Assembly (NCBI GenBank): GCA_030783905.1
Contig: JAQAHH010000002.1
Span: 124,001-188,000, forward strand
Source: Bisgaard Taxon 45
Lineage (GTDB): Bacteria > Pseudomonadota > Gammaproteobacteria > Enterobacterales > Pasteurellaceae
Direction of reading: 5' to 3'
Length of the DNA: 64,000 nucleotides
The notes below the pieces were generated by a model. It ran no database searches. It was not told where the DNA came from and was given only the letters and a program-made list of their open reading frames with translations. Positions 11,218-19,771 of the stretch are shown here, piece by piece; positions within the stretch are counted from its first letter, which is position 1; the number at the start of each line of letters is the position of its first letter. The position numbers and the translations under genes were made by a program.

Positions 11218-11242
11218 TTAACGCCTCAAAATAGCTTAAAAA

Positions 11243-11258
11243 TGTGATCGAGATAACA
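11243..11258 (+). promoter_or_regulatory. Upstream CRP-like site of mglBAC
   Basis: TGTGA-N6-TAACA, one mismatch from consensus, 49 bases upstream of the stronger CRP site and on a similar helix face. Confidence 0.4.
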
Positions 11259-11272
11259 GTTTCATGAGTCAA

Positions 11273-11288
11273 TTGTAATCGTTTTCAC
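11273..11288 (+). promoter_or_regulatory. GalS-type operator of mglBAC
   Basis: TTGTAATCGTTTTCAC agrees with GTGNAANCGNTTNCAC at every fixed position but the first. It is almost contiguous with the CRP site that follows, so repressor and CRP probably interfere. Confidence 0.7.
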
Positions 11289-11291
11289 AAT

Positions 11292-11307
11292 TGTGAGTGA
11301 GATCACA
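11292..11307 (+). promoter_or_regulatory. CRP-cAMP site of mglBAC promoter
   Basis: Perfect TGTGA-GTGAGA-TCACA. A TATGAT -10 element lies at 11329-11334 with no good -35. If transcription starts near 11341, the site is centred at about -41.5, the class II CRP activator position, which fits a strictly cAMP-CRP-dependent promoter. Confidence 0.75.
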
Positions 11308-11412
11308 GTCTTAGAAAATATTTTCCAGTATGATTTCCCCAGTTATCTAGCCAAAGTGGGTTAAACGCAAAAAGATAACAACATCTATTCGTTCTAACAT
11401 AGGAGAGTTACT

Positions 11413-12405
11413 ATGAAAAAAACCGTATTAAGTGCTGTTGCTTTAGCAGTCGGTCTAGGCGTAGCCGCTTCAGCAGCGCAAGCCGCTGATCGTATTGGTG
11501 TAACCATTTACAAATATGATGATAACTTCATGTCACTCATGCGTAAAGAAATCAATAAAGAAGCGGAGCAGTTTAAAGATATTGAGTTATTAATGAACGA
11601 CTCACAAAACGCACAAGCGGTACAAAATGACCAAGTTGATGGTTTGATTTCTAAAGGGGTTAAAGCCTTAGCCATTAACCTTGTTGACCCAGCTGCCGCC
11701 CCAACGATTATTGGAAAAGCGAAACCTGATGATATTCCCGTTGTGTTCTTTAACAAAGATCCTGGTGCAAAAGCGATTGGCAGTTATGAACATGCTTACT
11801 ATGTGGGTACCGATCCAAAAGAGTCCGGTTTAATTCAAGGCTCATTAATTGCTAAACACTGGAAAGCAAACTCAGCATACGACCTCAATAAAGACGGTAA
11901 AATCCAATATGTGTTACTCAAAGGTGAACCTGGTCACCCAGATGCTGAAGCTCGGACAAAATTCGTGGTTGAAGAGCTAAATAATCAAGGCATTCAAACT
12001 GAACAATTATTCATCGACACAGGGATGTGGGATGCTGCTTTAGCGAAAGATAAAATGGATGCATGGCTATCTAGCTCTAAAGCGAACCAAATCGAAGTGA
12101 TCATTGCAAACAATGATGGTATGGCAATGGGCGCATTGGAAGCGACAAAAGCACATGGTAAAAAATTACCAATCTTCGGTGTAGATGCGTTACCAGAAGT
12201 CCTTCAATTAATCAAAAAAGGCGAAATTGCCGGTACGGTGTTAAATGATGGTGTGAATCAAGGGAAAGCCGTTGTTCAATTAAGTAACAATCTTGCAAAA
12301 GGTAAACCTGCTACTGAAGGCACTAAATGGCAGTTAAAAGATCGTGTAGTACGTATTCCTTATGTTGGTGTGGATGCGGATAACTTAAACGAGTTCCTCA
12401 AATAA
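11413..12405 (+). CDS. mglB: Galactose/methyl-galactoside periplasmic binding protein
   Basis: Periplasmic receptor for D-galactose/D-glucose feeding MglAC (and, in motile bacteria, chemotaxis). A Sec signal peptide is evident, with cleavage expected after AAQA near residue 24 (before ADRIGV). The sugar-binding-protein fold and residues such as [17 protein letters not shown] and FGVDALPE are typical of MglB; length 330 matches E. coli (332). The EF-hand-like calcium loop DLNKDGKIQ is retained. First gene of mglBAC, with an intercistronic hairpin after it. Confidence 0.97.
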   Translation: MKKTVLSAVALAVGLGVAASAAQAADRIGVTIYKYDDNFMSLMRKEINKEAEQFKDIELLMNDSQNAQAVQNDQVDGLISKGVKALAINLVDPAAAPTIIGKAKPDDIPVVFFNKDPGAKAIGSYEHAYYVGTDPKESGLIQGSLIAKHWKANSAYDLNKDGKIQYVLLKGEPGHPDAEARTKFVVEELNNQGIQTEQLFIDTGMWDAALAKDKMDAWLSSSKANQIEVIIANNDGMAMGALEATKAHGKKLPIFGVDALPEVLQLIKKGEIAGTVLNDGVNQGKAVVQLSNNLAKGKPATEGTKWQLKDRVVRIPYVGVDADNLNEFLK

Positions 12406-12434
12406 TAAACTATAACAAAACAGTTGTAATTCTC

Positions 12435-12459
12435 GGGGAGGGACATCCTCCCCCTTTTT
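12435..12459 (+). terminator. GC-rich hairpin plus T-run between mglB and mglA (partial terminator)
   Basis: A 7-bp stem (12435-12441 with 12447-12453, loop GACAT) followed by CTTTTTA lies just upstream of the mglA Shine-Dalgarno. It looks like a leaky terminator or 3' stabiliser that would make binding protein more abundant than the ATPase and permease. Confidence 0.65.
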
Positions 12460-12473
12460 ATGTGAGGTTGGAT

Positions 12474-13994
12474 ATGACAACTCAAATGCCAAATCAAGAC
12501 AGTGAAATACTGCTCACAATGACCAATGTCTGTAAGTCCTTCCCCGGTGTTAAAGCATTAGATAATGCCAATCTGACGGTACGTTCTCATTCTGTGCATG
12601 CCTTAATGGGTGAAAATGGTGCGGGGAAATCGACCTTATTGAAATGCCTGTTTGGTATCTATAGTAAAGATGAAGGTGATATCCTTTTCTTAGGCAAACC
12701 TGTAAATTTTAAAACCTCAAAAGAAGCCTTAGAAAATGGTATCTCTATGGTACACCAAGAGCTTAACTTGGTTAAACAATGTACAGTAATGGATAATCTG
12801 TGGTTAGGCCGTTATCCATTAAAAGCCTGCTTTGTGGATCATGGCAAAATGTACCGTGACACCAAAGCGATTTTTGAAGAATTAGATATCGATATCGATC
12901 CTAAGGAAAAAGTGGCCAAATTATCGGTGTCACAAATGCAAATGATCGAGATCGCGAAAGCCTTTTCATATAATGCCAAAATCGTCATCATGGATGAGCC
13001 AACTTCTTCGCTTTCAGAAAAAGAGGTTGAACACCTATTTAAAATTATCGCGAAGCTCAAACAACGTGGCTGTGGCATCATTTATATTTCGCACAAAATG
13101 GACGAGATTTTTAAAATTTGTGACGAAATTACGATTTTACGCGATGGTAAATGGATCAATACCGTCGAGGTCAAAGGCACCACGATGGATCAGATTGTCT
13201 CCATGATGGTTGGGCGTGAACTCACACAACGTTTCCCACCAAAAACCAATACCCCAAAAGAAACCATCTTAACAGTGGAAAATCTGACCGCACTTAATCA
13301 GCCGTCCATTCAAGATGTTAGTTTTGAATTACGCAAAGGCGAAGTGCTGGGCATTGCTGGACTGGTGGGGGCAAAACGTACTGATATCGTGGAAACCATC
13401 TTTGGGGTACGTGAACGTAAATCTGGTGTGATTAAGTTACACGGTGAAGAAATGAAAAACCGGAATGCCTTTGAGGCAATTAATAATGGTTTCGCCTTAG
13501 TGACAGAAGAACGTCGCTCAACAGGGATTTATGCAAACCTCAGTATTGAATTTAACTCATTAATTTCTAACATGAAATCCTATATCAGTAAGTTAGGCTT
13601 ATTGAGTAATACGAAAATGAAAAGCGACACCCAATGGGTGATTGATGCCATGAATGTGAAAACCCCTTCTCACAGAACCAATATTGGCTCCTTATCTGGT
13701 GGTAACCAACAAAAAGTGGTCATTGGTCGTTGGCTATTAACTCAACCTGAAATCCTGATGTTAGATGAACCAACACGCGGTATTGACATTGGGGCCAAAT
13801 ATGAAATTTATCAGCTGATTATGGAATTGGCGAAAAAAGATAAAGGTATCATCATGATTTCATCTGAAATGCCCGAGTTATTAGGGGTGACTGACCGGAT
13901 TCTAGTAATGAGTAACGGAAAAGTCGCAGGCATCGTCAATACGGCAGAAACCTCACAGGAAGAAATTTTACAGCTCGCTGCAAAATATTTATAA
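12474..13994 (+). CDS. mglA: Galactose/methyl-galactoside import ATP-binding protein
   Basis: Duplicated ABC ATPase of the sugar importer: the N-terminal half has Walker [10 protein letters not shown] near residue 45, the ABC signature LSVSQMQM and Walker [11 protein letters not shown]; the C-terminal half has a degenerate Walker A (GLVGAKRTD), the signature LSGGNQQK and Walker [10 protein letters not shown]. The unequal halves are typical of MglA/RbsA. I use the ATG at 12474 (506 residues, as in E. coli), which has GAGG 6 bases upstream, rather than the GTG at 12462. Confidence 0.96.
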   Translation: MTTQMPNQDSEILLTMTNVCKSFPGVKALDNANLTVRSHSVHALMGENGAGKSTLLKCLFGIYSKDEGDILFLGKPVNFKTSKEALENGISMVHQELNLVKQCTVMDNLWLGRYPLKACFVDHGKMYRDTKAIFEELDIDIDPKEKVAKLSVSQMQMIEIAKAFSYNAKIVIMDEPTSSLSEKEVEHLFKIIAKLKQRGCGIIYISHKMDEIFKICDEITILRDGKWINTVEVKGTTMDQIVSMMVGRELTQRFPPKTNTPKETILTVENLTALNQPSIQDVSFELRKGEVLGIAGLVGAKRTDIVETIFGVRERKSGVIKLHGEEMKNRNAFEAINNGFALVTEERRSTGIYANLSIEFNSLISNMKSYISKLGLLSNTKMKSDTQWVIDAMNVKTPSHRTNIGSLSGGNQQKVVIGRWLLTQPEILMLDEPTRGIDIGAKYEIYQLIMELAKKDKGIIMISSEMPELLGVTDRILVMSNGKVAGIVNTAETSQEEILQLAAKYL

Positions 13995-14018
13995 CACACA
14001 GAATTAAGGAAATAAATT

Positions 14019-15029
14019 ATGGCTGCGTTAAAACAAAATAAATCCCTTGAATTCTTTAAACAAAATGCAATCTACTTTGTCTTATTAATTTTACTCGGGA
14101 TCATCATTATTCAAGACCCGACATTCTTGAATTTACGAAATTTCAGTAATATCTTAACTCAATCGTCTGTCCGCTTAATCATTGCACTTGGTGTGGCAGG
14201 GTTACTGGTCACACAGGGTACCGACCTATCTGCAGGTCGCCAAGTTGGTTTAGCCGCAGTGATATCCGCCACCTTGCTACAAGCCATGGATAACTTTAAC
14301 CGCGTCTTCCCCGATTTGCCTGAACTCCCTATTCCGGTTGTGATCTTAACGGTATGTGTGATTGGCGCAGTCATCGGTTTGGTGAATGGTTTAGTCATTG
14401 CCTACTTAAATGTGACTCCGTTCATTGCAACCATGGGGACCATGATTATCGTTTACGGGATTAACTCGCTTTACTACGATGCCGTAGGTGGTTCGCCAAT
14501 TGCTGGATTTAACGAAACATTCTCTACTTTTGCACAAGGTTTCTTTAAATTCGGTTCATTCAAGCTGTCTTACATTACCATTTATGCTGCGATTGCCACC
14601 TTCTTAGTGTGGATTCTTTGGAATAAAACGCGCTTTGGTAAAAATATCTTTGCTATTGGTGGTAACCCCGAAGCAGCCCGTGTTTCTGGTGTTAACGTGG
14701 CACGTAACTTAGTTGTAATCTATATGATTGCAGGTATGTTCTACGGTTTCGGTGGGATGTTAGAAGCCGGCCGTATCGGTTCTGCCACAAATAACTTAGG
14801 TTTCATGTATGAGTTAGATGCCATTGCGGCCTGTGTGGTAGGAGGCGTGTCATTTGCTGGTGGAGTGGGTACAGTTATCGGAGTCGTCACTGGGGTGATT
14901 ATCTTTACCGTTATCAACTATGGTTTAACCTACATCGGCGTTAACCCATATTGGCAATATATCATCAAAGGTAGCATTATCATTCTTGCCGTGGCAATCG
15001 ACTCTCTCAAATACGCGAAGAAAAAATAG
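14019..15029 (+). CDS. mglC: Galactose/methyl-galactoside ABC permease
   Basis: Inner-membrane channel of the MglABC importer, BPD_transp_2 family, with about ten hydrophobic segments over 336 residues (same length as E. coli MglC). Typical segments include GTDLSAGRQVGLAAV and the EAA-like loop GGNPEAARVSGVN. It follows mglA by 24 bases and ends before a clear terminator; the accessory island begins right after. Confidence 0.97.
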   Translation: MAALKQNKSLEFFKQNAIYFVLLILLGIIIIQDPTFLNLRNFSNILTQSSVRLIIALGVAGLLVTQGTDLSAGRQVGLAAVISATLLQAMDNFNRVFPDLPELPIPVVILTVCVIGAVIGLVNGLVIAYLNVTPFIATMGTMIIVYGINSLYYDAVGGSPIAGFNETFSTFAQGFFKFGSFKLSYITIYAAIATFLVWILWNKTRFGKNIFAIGGNPEAARVSGVNVARNLVVIYMIAGMFYGFGGMLEAGRIGSATNNLGFMYELDAIAACVVGGVSFAGGVGTVIGVVTGVIIFTVINYGLTYIGVNPYWQYIIKGSIIILAVAIDSLKYAKKK

Positions 15030-15052
15030 AAGATTTCGTGCACTAGCAACAC

Positions 15053-15080
15053 AAAGGCGATTCTCACAATCGCCTTTACT
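15053..15080 (+). terminator. Terminator of mglBAC
   Basis: A 10-bp stem AAAGGCGATT / AATCGCCTTT (15053-15062 with 15068-15077, loop CTCAC), followed by ACTTTA; the T-tract is short. Confidence 0.7.
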
Positions 15081-15134
15081 TTATCAACCTATATTGTTAA
15101 CCAACACAATACGTTGATAACAAAACTGTTCGCT

Positions 15135-15317
15135 CTACTGACTCAATCCTTTCACTAAATTCTCCACAAAATCCAACCGCACTTTATGGCTTTCAAAGGT
15201 TTTGCTAAAGCGGAATTTAGTTGGACCATCAAAGCGATGTGCTTCATTAATCACGAGTAAACCTAAGGCGTTAAATTACACATCAGATTGAATTCTGTTA
15301 TGCGTACTAATCAAACT
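15135..15317 (-). pseudogene. mfd: Decayed mfd remnant at the left edge of the island
   Basis: Reading the minus strand, 15238-15135 gives the last residues of Mfd ending ...ENLVKGLSQ and an in-frame TAG, whereas the intact mfd ends ENLIAQITH. Directly joined to it, 15317-15239 is about 80% identical by eye to the intact mfd around 22661-22739 (the segment reading SDVQFKDLGLLVIDEEH), but with an in-frame stop and a 2-base deletion. The roughly 1.1 kb that separates the two parts in the real gene is missing. From here to the receptor start at 15512 there is only this scar, AT-rich spacer and a Fur box. Confidence 0.85.
15156..15238. repeat. 83-bp exact direct repeat, left copy (mfd 3' end)
   Basis: Identical base for base to 21443-21525. 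It contains the uptake sequence ACCGCACTT at 15176-15184. Together the two copies bracket the receptor-hemophilin-Slam island; recombination between them would remove about 6.3 kb and leave one intact mfd. Confidence 0.93.
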
Positions 15318-15465
15318 ATTCACTTCAAGAAATCACCTAACATGCAGACTTTTTTCAATAATTTCAAGAGACGATAATTTAATCATCAGTCTGTCCTCTC
15401 GCACATTGCCTAAAGATGAAAAAATTTAGCAATTCAGGTTTGCTTAAACAATAATTAGATATTAA

Positions 15466-15484
15466 AATGATAACTATTCTCATT
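15466..15484 (+). promoter_or_regulatory. Putative Fur box of the heme-acquisition island
   Basis: AATGATAACTATTCTCATT is a dyad (about 15 of 19 positions symmetric) close to the Fur consensus GATAATGATAATCATTATC. It lies 28 bases upstream of the receptor ATG, where Fur would block transcription in iron-replete cells. Confidence 0.65.
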
Positions 15485-15511
15485 TGAGTATTAATTCATT
15501 AGGAAGTCTCT

Positions 15512-18500
15512 ATGTCTATTCAATTCACTGTTTCCCGAAAACAAGTACGTTATAGCCTTGCAACCAACCTCCTTCTTTTCCTACTAAGCTCTCCCTTTGC
15601 CTTGTCCAGTACCAATAATCGTCTCGACACCATCACCGTGTTAAGCACCGCTGAAACCCAAGCACAAGAAGGCAAAGATCAAGTTTATTTAAAAAATCAG
15701 GTGACAGAATATAAAAGTAAAAAAGAAATTGACGCCTATCGTGGCAACTCTGTTGGCGATTTACTAAGTGGATTTTCTGGCACATACAGTGGTGATGTAC
15801 GTAATGGTGGTGCCATAGACCCCATTATTCGCGGTTCTTGGGGACAAGGACGCATTCCTGTATTAGTGGATGACACAGAACAAGCCATCACCGTTTGGCG
15901 AGGCTTTGCAGGCGTGAGCAACCGTAACTATTTAGATCCGTTTCTAATCAGTAGTATCCGTGTAGAAAAAGGTGCCAACCTCGATCGTTCTTTACGTACT
16001 GGTCCAGCTGGTACAGTCAGAATGAAAACCCTCGAGGTGGATGATATTGTCAAAGCGGGGGAAAAGGTTGGGGTAGAACTGAAAACTGAGCTTGCGACGA
16101 ATTCTACCTCAAATATTATCAATCGCTATCAATTTGGCACCGATTATCGAACCGTACCTGATGGACTTGAATCAGGACTTGGCGAATGGGCAGTCTTTTT
16201 TAAACAAAATGATCGAGTACAAGCACGTCAAGGTTCCCGTTTAAATCCGAAAAACGACAAAGCGTTTCGTATCGCTGCAGCAGTTAAAGATGCTAAATTT
16301 GAAGGACTGCTCGCTTATGCCTATCGTGATAAAGGCAATTATTATGCAGGTAAAAAAGGAAGCCATAAATACGGTGAACATGTCAGCATACAAGAATTGT
16401 TAGAGGCAGAAAGTGAAGAAAAAAGAGAAGCATTATTACGAAGTGATGATCCTTATGTACCATTAATTGCAAAAGTTTATCCAAAAGAAACCGAAATCCC
16501 GAATACCTCTTACCACTCCGAATCTTGGCTAGCGAAAACAAAATTCAATTTCAACTCTGAGAGCTCACTCAAATTTGGCATTCGTCATTCTGATATTCGT
16601 TATGGTGATATTATGCCTTCTCGTTTATATGCCACGATCACTCAATTAGGTACTGTGGTGCAATGGCCTGAAGCCAACGTTAAACAAACCGCGGTTAATC
16701 TTGATTTTAACTACAACCCAGATAATAAATGGATAAACTTAAATTTAGGGGCATGGTTATTACGTAATAAAACAAAAACCAATTCTGCAGGTGGTACGCC
16801 TGGCGATATTTTGTATGAGGATACCGTCTTTAGAGAAAAAGTGGTAGCCGCGACTTATATGAAAGATATTACTCCCGAAAATAACCCAAAAGAATATTAT
16901 CGAATTATGAGGGAACTCATTGAAGAATATAAAAAAGATCCAAACCGCACTAAAAATAGTTTCGGTGTGTTTAATATGCAAGAAGCGCAAGCACAATATT
17001 CTCGTGATAATTATTGGGGATTAAATATCAGTAACAGAATGGAAATTAGCCCCAAAATTATGCTAGATGTGATGGCAAACTATAAAAGAGAAACGTTAGA
17101 TTCAACGAATATTTTTGAAATTTGGGACAAAAATAGAACGAACAGTGGCGGGGATTGTTTAAGCACAAATCCAAATGCTTGCAGATTATATAGCGAAATA
17201 CGCTCTGGCGGAAGGCAAGGAAAAAGAAATGAATTGAATGCAGGTTTTAATTTGACTTATCAACCAACGGATTGGTTACTGCTTACTGCTGGCGCAAGAT
17301 ATACCCATTACAAATCTATTGATAATCGCCTTCAACAAATCACTCAAGAAAAAGACAGAAGTCAATATCTCAATTATTTATCGGCTTATGCTTTCATATT
17401 ACCGTCTAAGCGTGTAATGGAATTCAAAGAACCCAATGAAAAATTGGGGCTTGATGTATTTAATACTTATTTTAAAAAGAATGGTGGTGATATCAATACG
17501 ATAGACCCAGCTGATGCGTATAGTTTTGTTCTAGAAAAAGTAGCTGAACAATTAAATCCTGCAAATCCACAAGATGAGGATACTCAAGCTGAAGCAACTG
17601 AAATAGCCAATAAGATTTATGAATACATTGAGCAACAAGGAATTGAGGAGTTTGACGAAAAGTTTCTTTGGGAAAGAGGGGAAGATGGCAAATTCTCTCC
17701 AAATAATAACCCTTTATTCAATGGCACCATAACCAAAGCGTTGCTCAATGAAGAAATCACAAATCCGCTTACAGGTGAAAAAATAGCAAAATATAAAGGG
17801 GGTCGCCCAAGAATTGATACAGAAAATAAACAATATACTCAACAACAATTAAATAAACTTTCACAGCCACGTAAAGACCATGCATGGGCACCATCGCTTT
17901 CCGCCACAGTATTTTTAACGGAGAATGCACGTATTTATGCTCGATATAATGAAACCAAGCGGATGCCGAGTATTTTTGAAGATACGATAGGTTATTCTAT
18001 TGATACCGTAGGTGTTTTAGCCAAACGCAAGCCAGAACATACCAAAAGCGTTGAAATAGGTTATGTACAAGACTTACTTCCTCTTTTTTCAACTGCCCGT
18101 AGAGCAGATTTCCGTATTAACTACTTTCATAATGTCACTCGTCATATTTATGATCGTGTTTGGCATGATTTTTATTATCTTGAATTACAGCAGTTTGATA
18201 AACGTACTCTTGAAGGCATTGAATTACAAGCACGTTATGATCAAGGTCAATTCTTTGGCGATCTTTCTTTTACTTACAATATAAAAAATAAACTTTGTGA
18301 TAAAAACATTGCTTTCCTTGAAACGCCTTTAAGACACAAAATAGATTACTTAGACGGAACCACTGATACTGTAAAAACCTATCCAACCTGCGTGAATGGC
18401 GGAAACCGAGATGGTTATTTAAAAAATGCCATTCTGCCAGAATATTCCATTGTGGCAAATTTAGGCACACGTCTTTTCAATGAAAAATTAGAAATAAGCA

Positions 18501-18766
18501 CTCGCCTTACTTATCACACTAACGTTAAACATACTCGTAATCGCTCGTTACGTGAAGCAGGCTTCTTAAATGGTCGAACTGACAATCCTCGTTGGCAACC
18601 TGTATTCTTAGTAGATGCTTATATGAATTATCAATATAACAAAAATCTGAATTTCTCTTTGGCAGTAACTAATTTAGCGGACATTTATTATCTCGATCCC
18701 ATGACACGTTCTTCTATGCCTGCTCCAGGACGTACCATTAAATTTGGCGTAACCGCAAGATTTTAA
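15512..18766 (+). CDS. TonB-dependent outer-membrane receptor, probable hemophilin/heme receptor
   Basis: Predicted gated outer-membrane channel that takes its ligand with energy from TonB. After a signal peptide (cleavage near residue 32) comes a TonB box (DTITVLST), a plug domain (to about residue 200) and a beta-barrel ending in aromatic F (VTARF). A TonB-receptor barrel motif, RMPSIFEDTIG, is present. At 1084 residues it is unusually long: about residues 620-785 form one large hydrophilic, partly helical extracellular loop, and two Cys pairs could staple loops. A gene for a secreted hemophilin-like protein and a Slam gene follow in the same direction, the set known for HphR-HphA-Slam in Acinetobacter and hemophilin in Haemophilus haemolyticus. 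Heme or hemoprotein is therefore the inferred substrate; transferrin is a weaker alternative since no TbpB-like lipoprotein is present. Confidence 0.85.
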   Translation: MSIQFTVSRKQVRYSLATNLLLFLLSSPFALSSTNNRLDTITVLSTAETQAQEGKDQVYLKNQVTEYKSKKEIDAYRGNSVGDLLSGFSGTYSGDVRNGGAIDPIIRGSWGQGRIPVLVDDTEQAITVWRGFAGVSNRNYLDPFLISSIRVEKGANLDRSLRTGPAGTVRMKTLEVDDIVKAGEKVGVELKTELATNSTSNIINRYQFGTDYRTVPDGLESGLGEWAVFFKQNDRVQARQGSRLNPKNDKAFRIAAAVKDAKFEGLLAYAYRDKGNYYAGKKGSHKYGEHVSIQELLEAESEEKREALLRSDDPYVPLIAKVYPKETEIPNTSYHSESWLAKTKFNFNSESSLKFGIRHSDIRYGDIMPSRLYATITQLGTVVQWPEANVKQTAVNLDFNYNPDNKWINLNLGAWLLRNKTKTNSAGGTPGDILYEDTVFREKVVAATYMKDITPENNPKEYYRIMRELIEEYKKDPNRTKNSFGVFNMQEAQAQYSRDNYWGLNISNRMEISPKIMLDVMANYKRETLDSTNIFEIWDKNRTNSGGDCLSTNPNACRLYSEIRSGGRQGKRNELNAGFNLTYQPTDWLLLTAGARYTHYKSIDNRLQQITQEKDRSQYLNYLSAYAFILPSKRVMEFKEPNEKLGLDVFNTYFKKNGGDINTIDPADAYSFVLEKVAEQLNPANPQDEDTQAEATEIANKIYEYIEQQGIEEFDEKFLWERGEDGKFSPNNNPLFNGTITKALLNEEITNPLTGEKIAKYKGGRPRIDTENKQYTQQQLNKLSQPRKDHAWAPSLSATVFLTENARIYARYNETKRMPSIFEDTIGYSIDTVGVLAKRKPEHTKSVEIGYVQDLLPLFSTARRADFRINYFHNVTRHIYDRVWHDFYYLELQQFDKRTLEGIELQARYDQGQFFGDLSFTYNIKNKLCDKNIAFLETPLRHKIDYLDGTTDTVKTYPTCVNGGNRDGYLKNAILPEYSIVANLGTRLFNEKLEISTRLTYHTNVKHTRNRSLREAGFLNGRTDNPRWQPVFLVDAYMNYQYNKNLNFSLAVTNLADIYYLDPMTRSSMPAPGRTIKFGVTARF

Positions 18767-18834
18767 TTAACCGTTTTGTCGGGCTAGACATTAAATAGCA
18801 AACGTTATTATTTAATCCAAATGAGGAAAAAATT

Positions 18835-19689
18835 ATGCATAAATTAACAAAAAGTACGATAACAATCGCTTTATTCACCATGACCGCGACAGCCTTCGCT
18901 GCCAATACATCTGGAAATGTCAGCACCGGTAATAACGCTAAGAATACGGCAACAAAATTTGTTTTAGTCGGTGATGCTGCTGCAGGTAATAAATATGACG
19001 GTAAAGCTGGAATTAATATTGTACACAAACATGCTGAATCAGGCAGTATCAATAATAAATTCCAATCTTTTGAGAAAATTGCTTCGAGAGTTGGCAAACC
19101 ATTTACCCGTTCTGTAATTGAAAAAACGGCTGATGGTGTGATTATTGGTAGAATGTACAATATGCCTAAGGCGATTGCTTGGATTCCCTTTATTCCTGAA
19201 CACCGTGATGCAGGACGTATGAGTTTTGCACAAGTTGGCAATATGGATGTCTGGTTTGGTGATTGGGAAGATGTGCCACGTAATAGCAAAAATCCGGTCC
19301 AAGAAGCAAGTAAATATACCGTTTATTATGCCGGTACAAAACAAACAAAAATAAAAGACTTACCAAATGGTCAAGTTAGTTATCGTGTTCAAGGAATTAA
19401 TAAACATCATAATAATAGCGTTGATGTACTAAAAGGAAAATTTACTGCTGATTTTACGAAAAAAACGGTGATAGGTCAGATTAAACGTTCAGATTTAGAT
19501 ATTGGTATTGATGCCAAAATTATTGGGGCTGGTTTTAAAGGGGGGGCAACAGCAACGAGCAATGGTCGAACTATTGCGGGTCATTCTGAAGGTAAATTCT
19601 ACGGTGCTCAAGCTGCTGGCTTAGCAGGTATGGCGACCTTTAATAAAGACCATAGCAAAGATACGGCATTTGGCGGAACAAAACAATGA
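18835..19689 (+). CDS. Secreted hemophilin-like protein (Slam substrate, predicted hemophore)
   Basis: A 284-residue protein with a Sec signal peptide (cleavage expected after TAFA near residue 22). There is no lipobox cysteine, and no cysteine at all, so it is predicted to be released rather than lipid-anchored. The C-terminal third has the repetitive Gly-rich beta-barrel pattern of TbpB/Slam-substrate domains, ending GKFYGAQAAGLAGMATF...FGGTKQ. The N-terminal part carries several His (for example VHKHAE, PEHRDAG, NKHHNN) that could ligate heme. It lies 68 bases after the receptor gene and 82 before Slam, with GAGGA before the ATG. By family knowledge it would capture heme outside the cell and deliver it to the receptor. 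Assignment rests on domain pattern and context, not on a search. Confidence 0.8.
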   Translation: MHKLTKSTITIALFTMTATAFAANTSGNVSTGNNAKNTATKFVLVGDAAAGNKYDGKAGINIVHKHAESGSINNKFQSFEKIASRVGKPFTRSVIEKTADGVIIGRMYNMPKAIAWIPFIPEHRDAGRMSFAQVGNMDVWFGDWEDVPRNSKNPVQEASKYTVYYAGTKQTKIKDLPNGQVSYRVQGINKHHNNSVDVLKGKFTADFTKKTVIGQIKRSDLDIGIDAKIIGAGFKGGATATSNGRTIAGHSEGKFYGAQAAGLAGMATFNKDHSKDTAFGGTKQ

Positions 19690-19708
19690 CAACCACTGAC
19701 TCGACTTT

Positions 19709-19752
19709 GTCCTTTCTACTGAGGTAGAAAATAATTTTCTTGTAGAAAGGAC
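19709..19752 (+). promoter_or_regulatory. Nested, alternative mRNA hairpins between hemophilin-like gene and slam
   Basis: An 11-bp perfect stem GTCCTTTCTAC / GTAGAAAGGAC (19709-19719 with 19742-19752) encloses a 6-bp AT stem. Because GTAGAAA occurs twice (19724-19730 and 19742-19748), TTTCTAC can alternatively pair with the nearer copy, giving mutually exclusive structures. The end lies 19 bases before the slam ATG. No strong T-run follows, so processing, transcript stabilisation or translation control is likelier than full termination. Confidence 0.55.
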
Positions 19753-19771
19753 GTTTAACAGGAAAAGAAAA

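Noticed and set aside
18738-19344. Antisense open frames of 183 and 101 residues over the hemophilin-like gene
   Set aside because: They lie opposite a gene with signal peptide, ribosome site and operon context; their translations lack family motifs and ribosome sites, so they are shadows.
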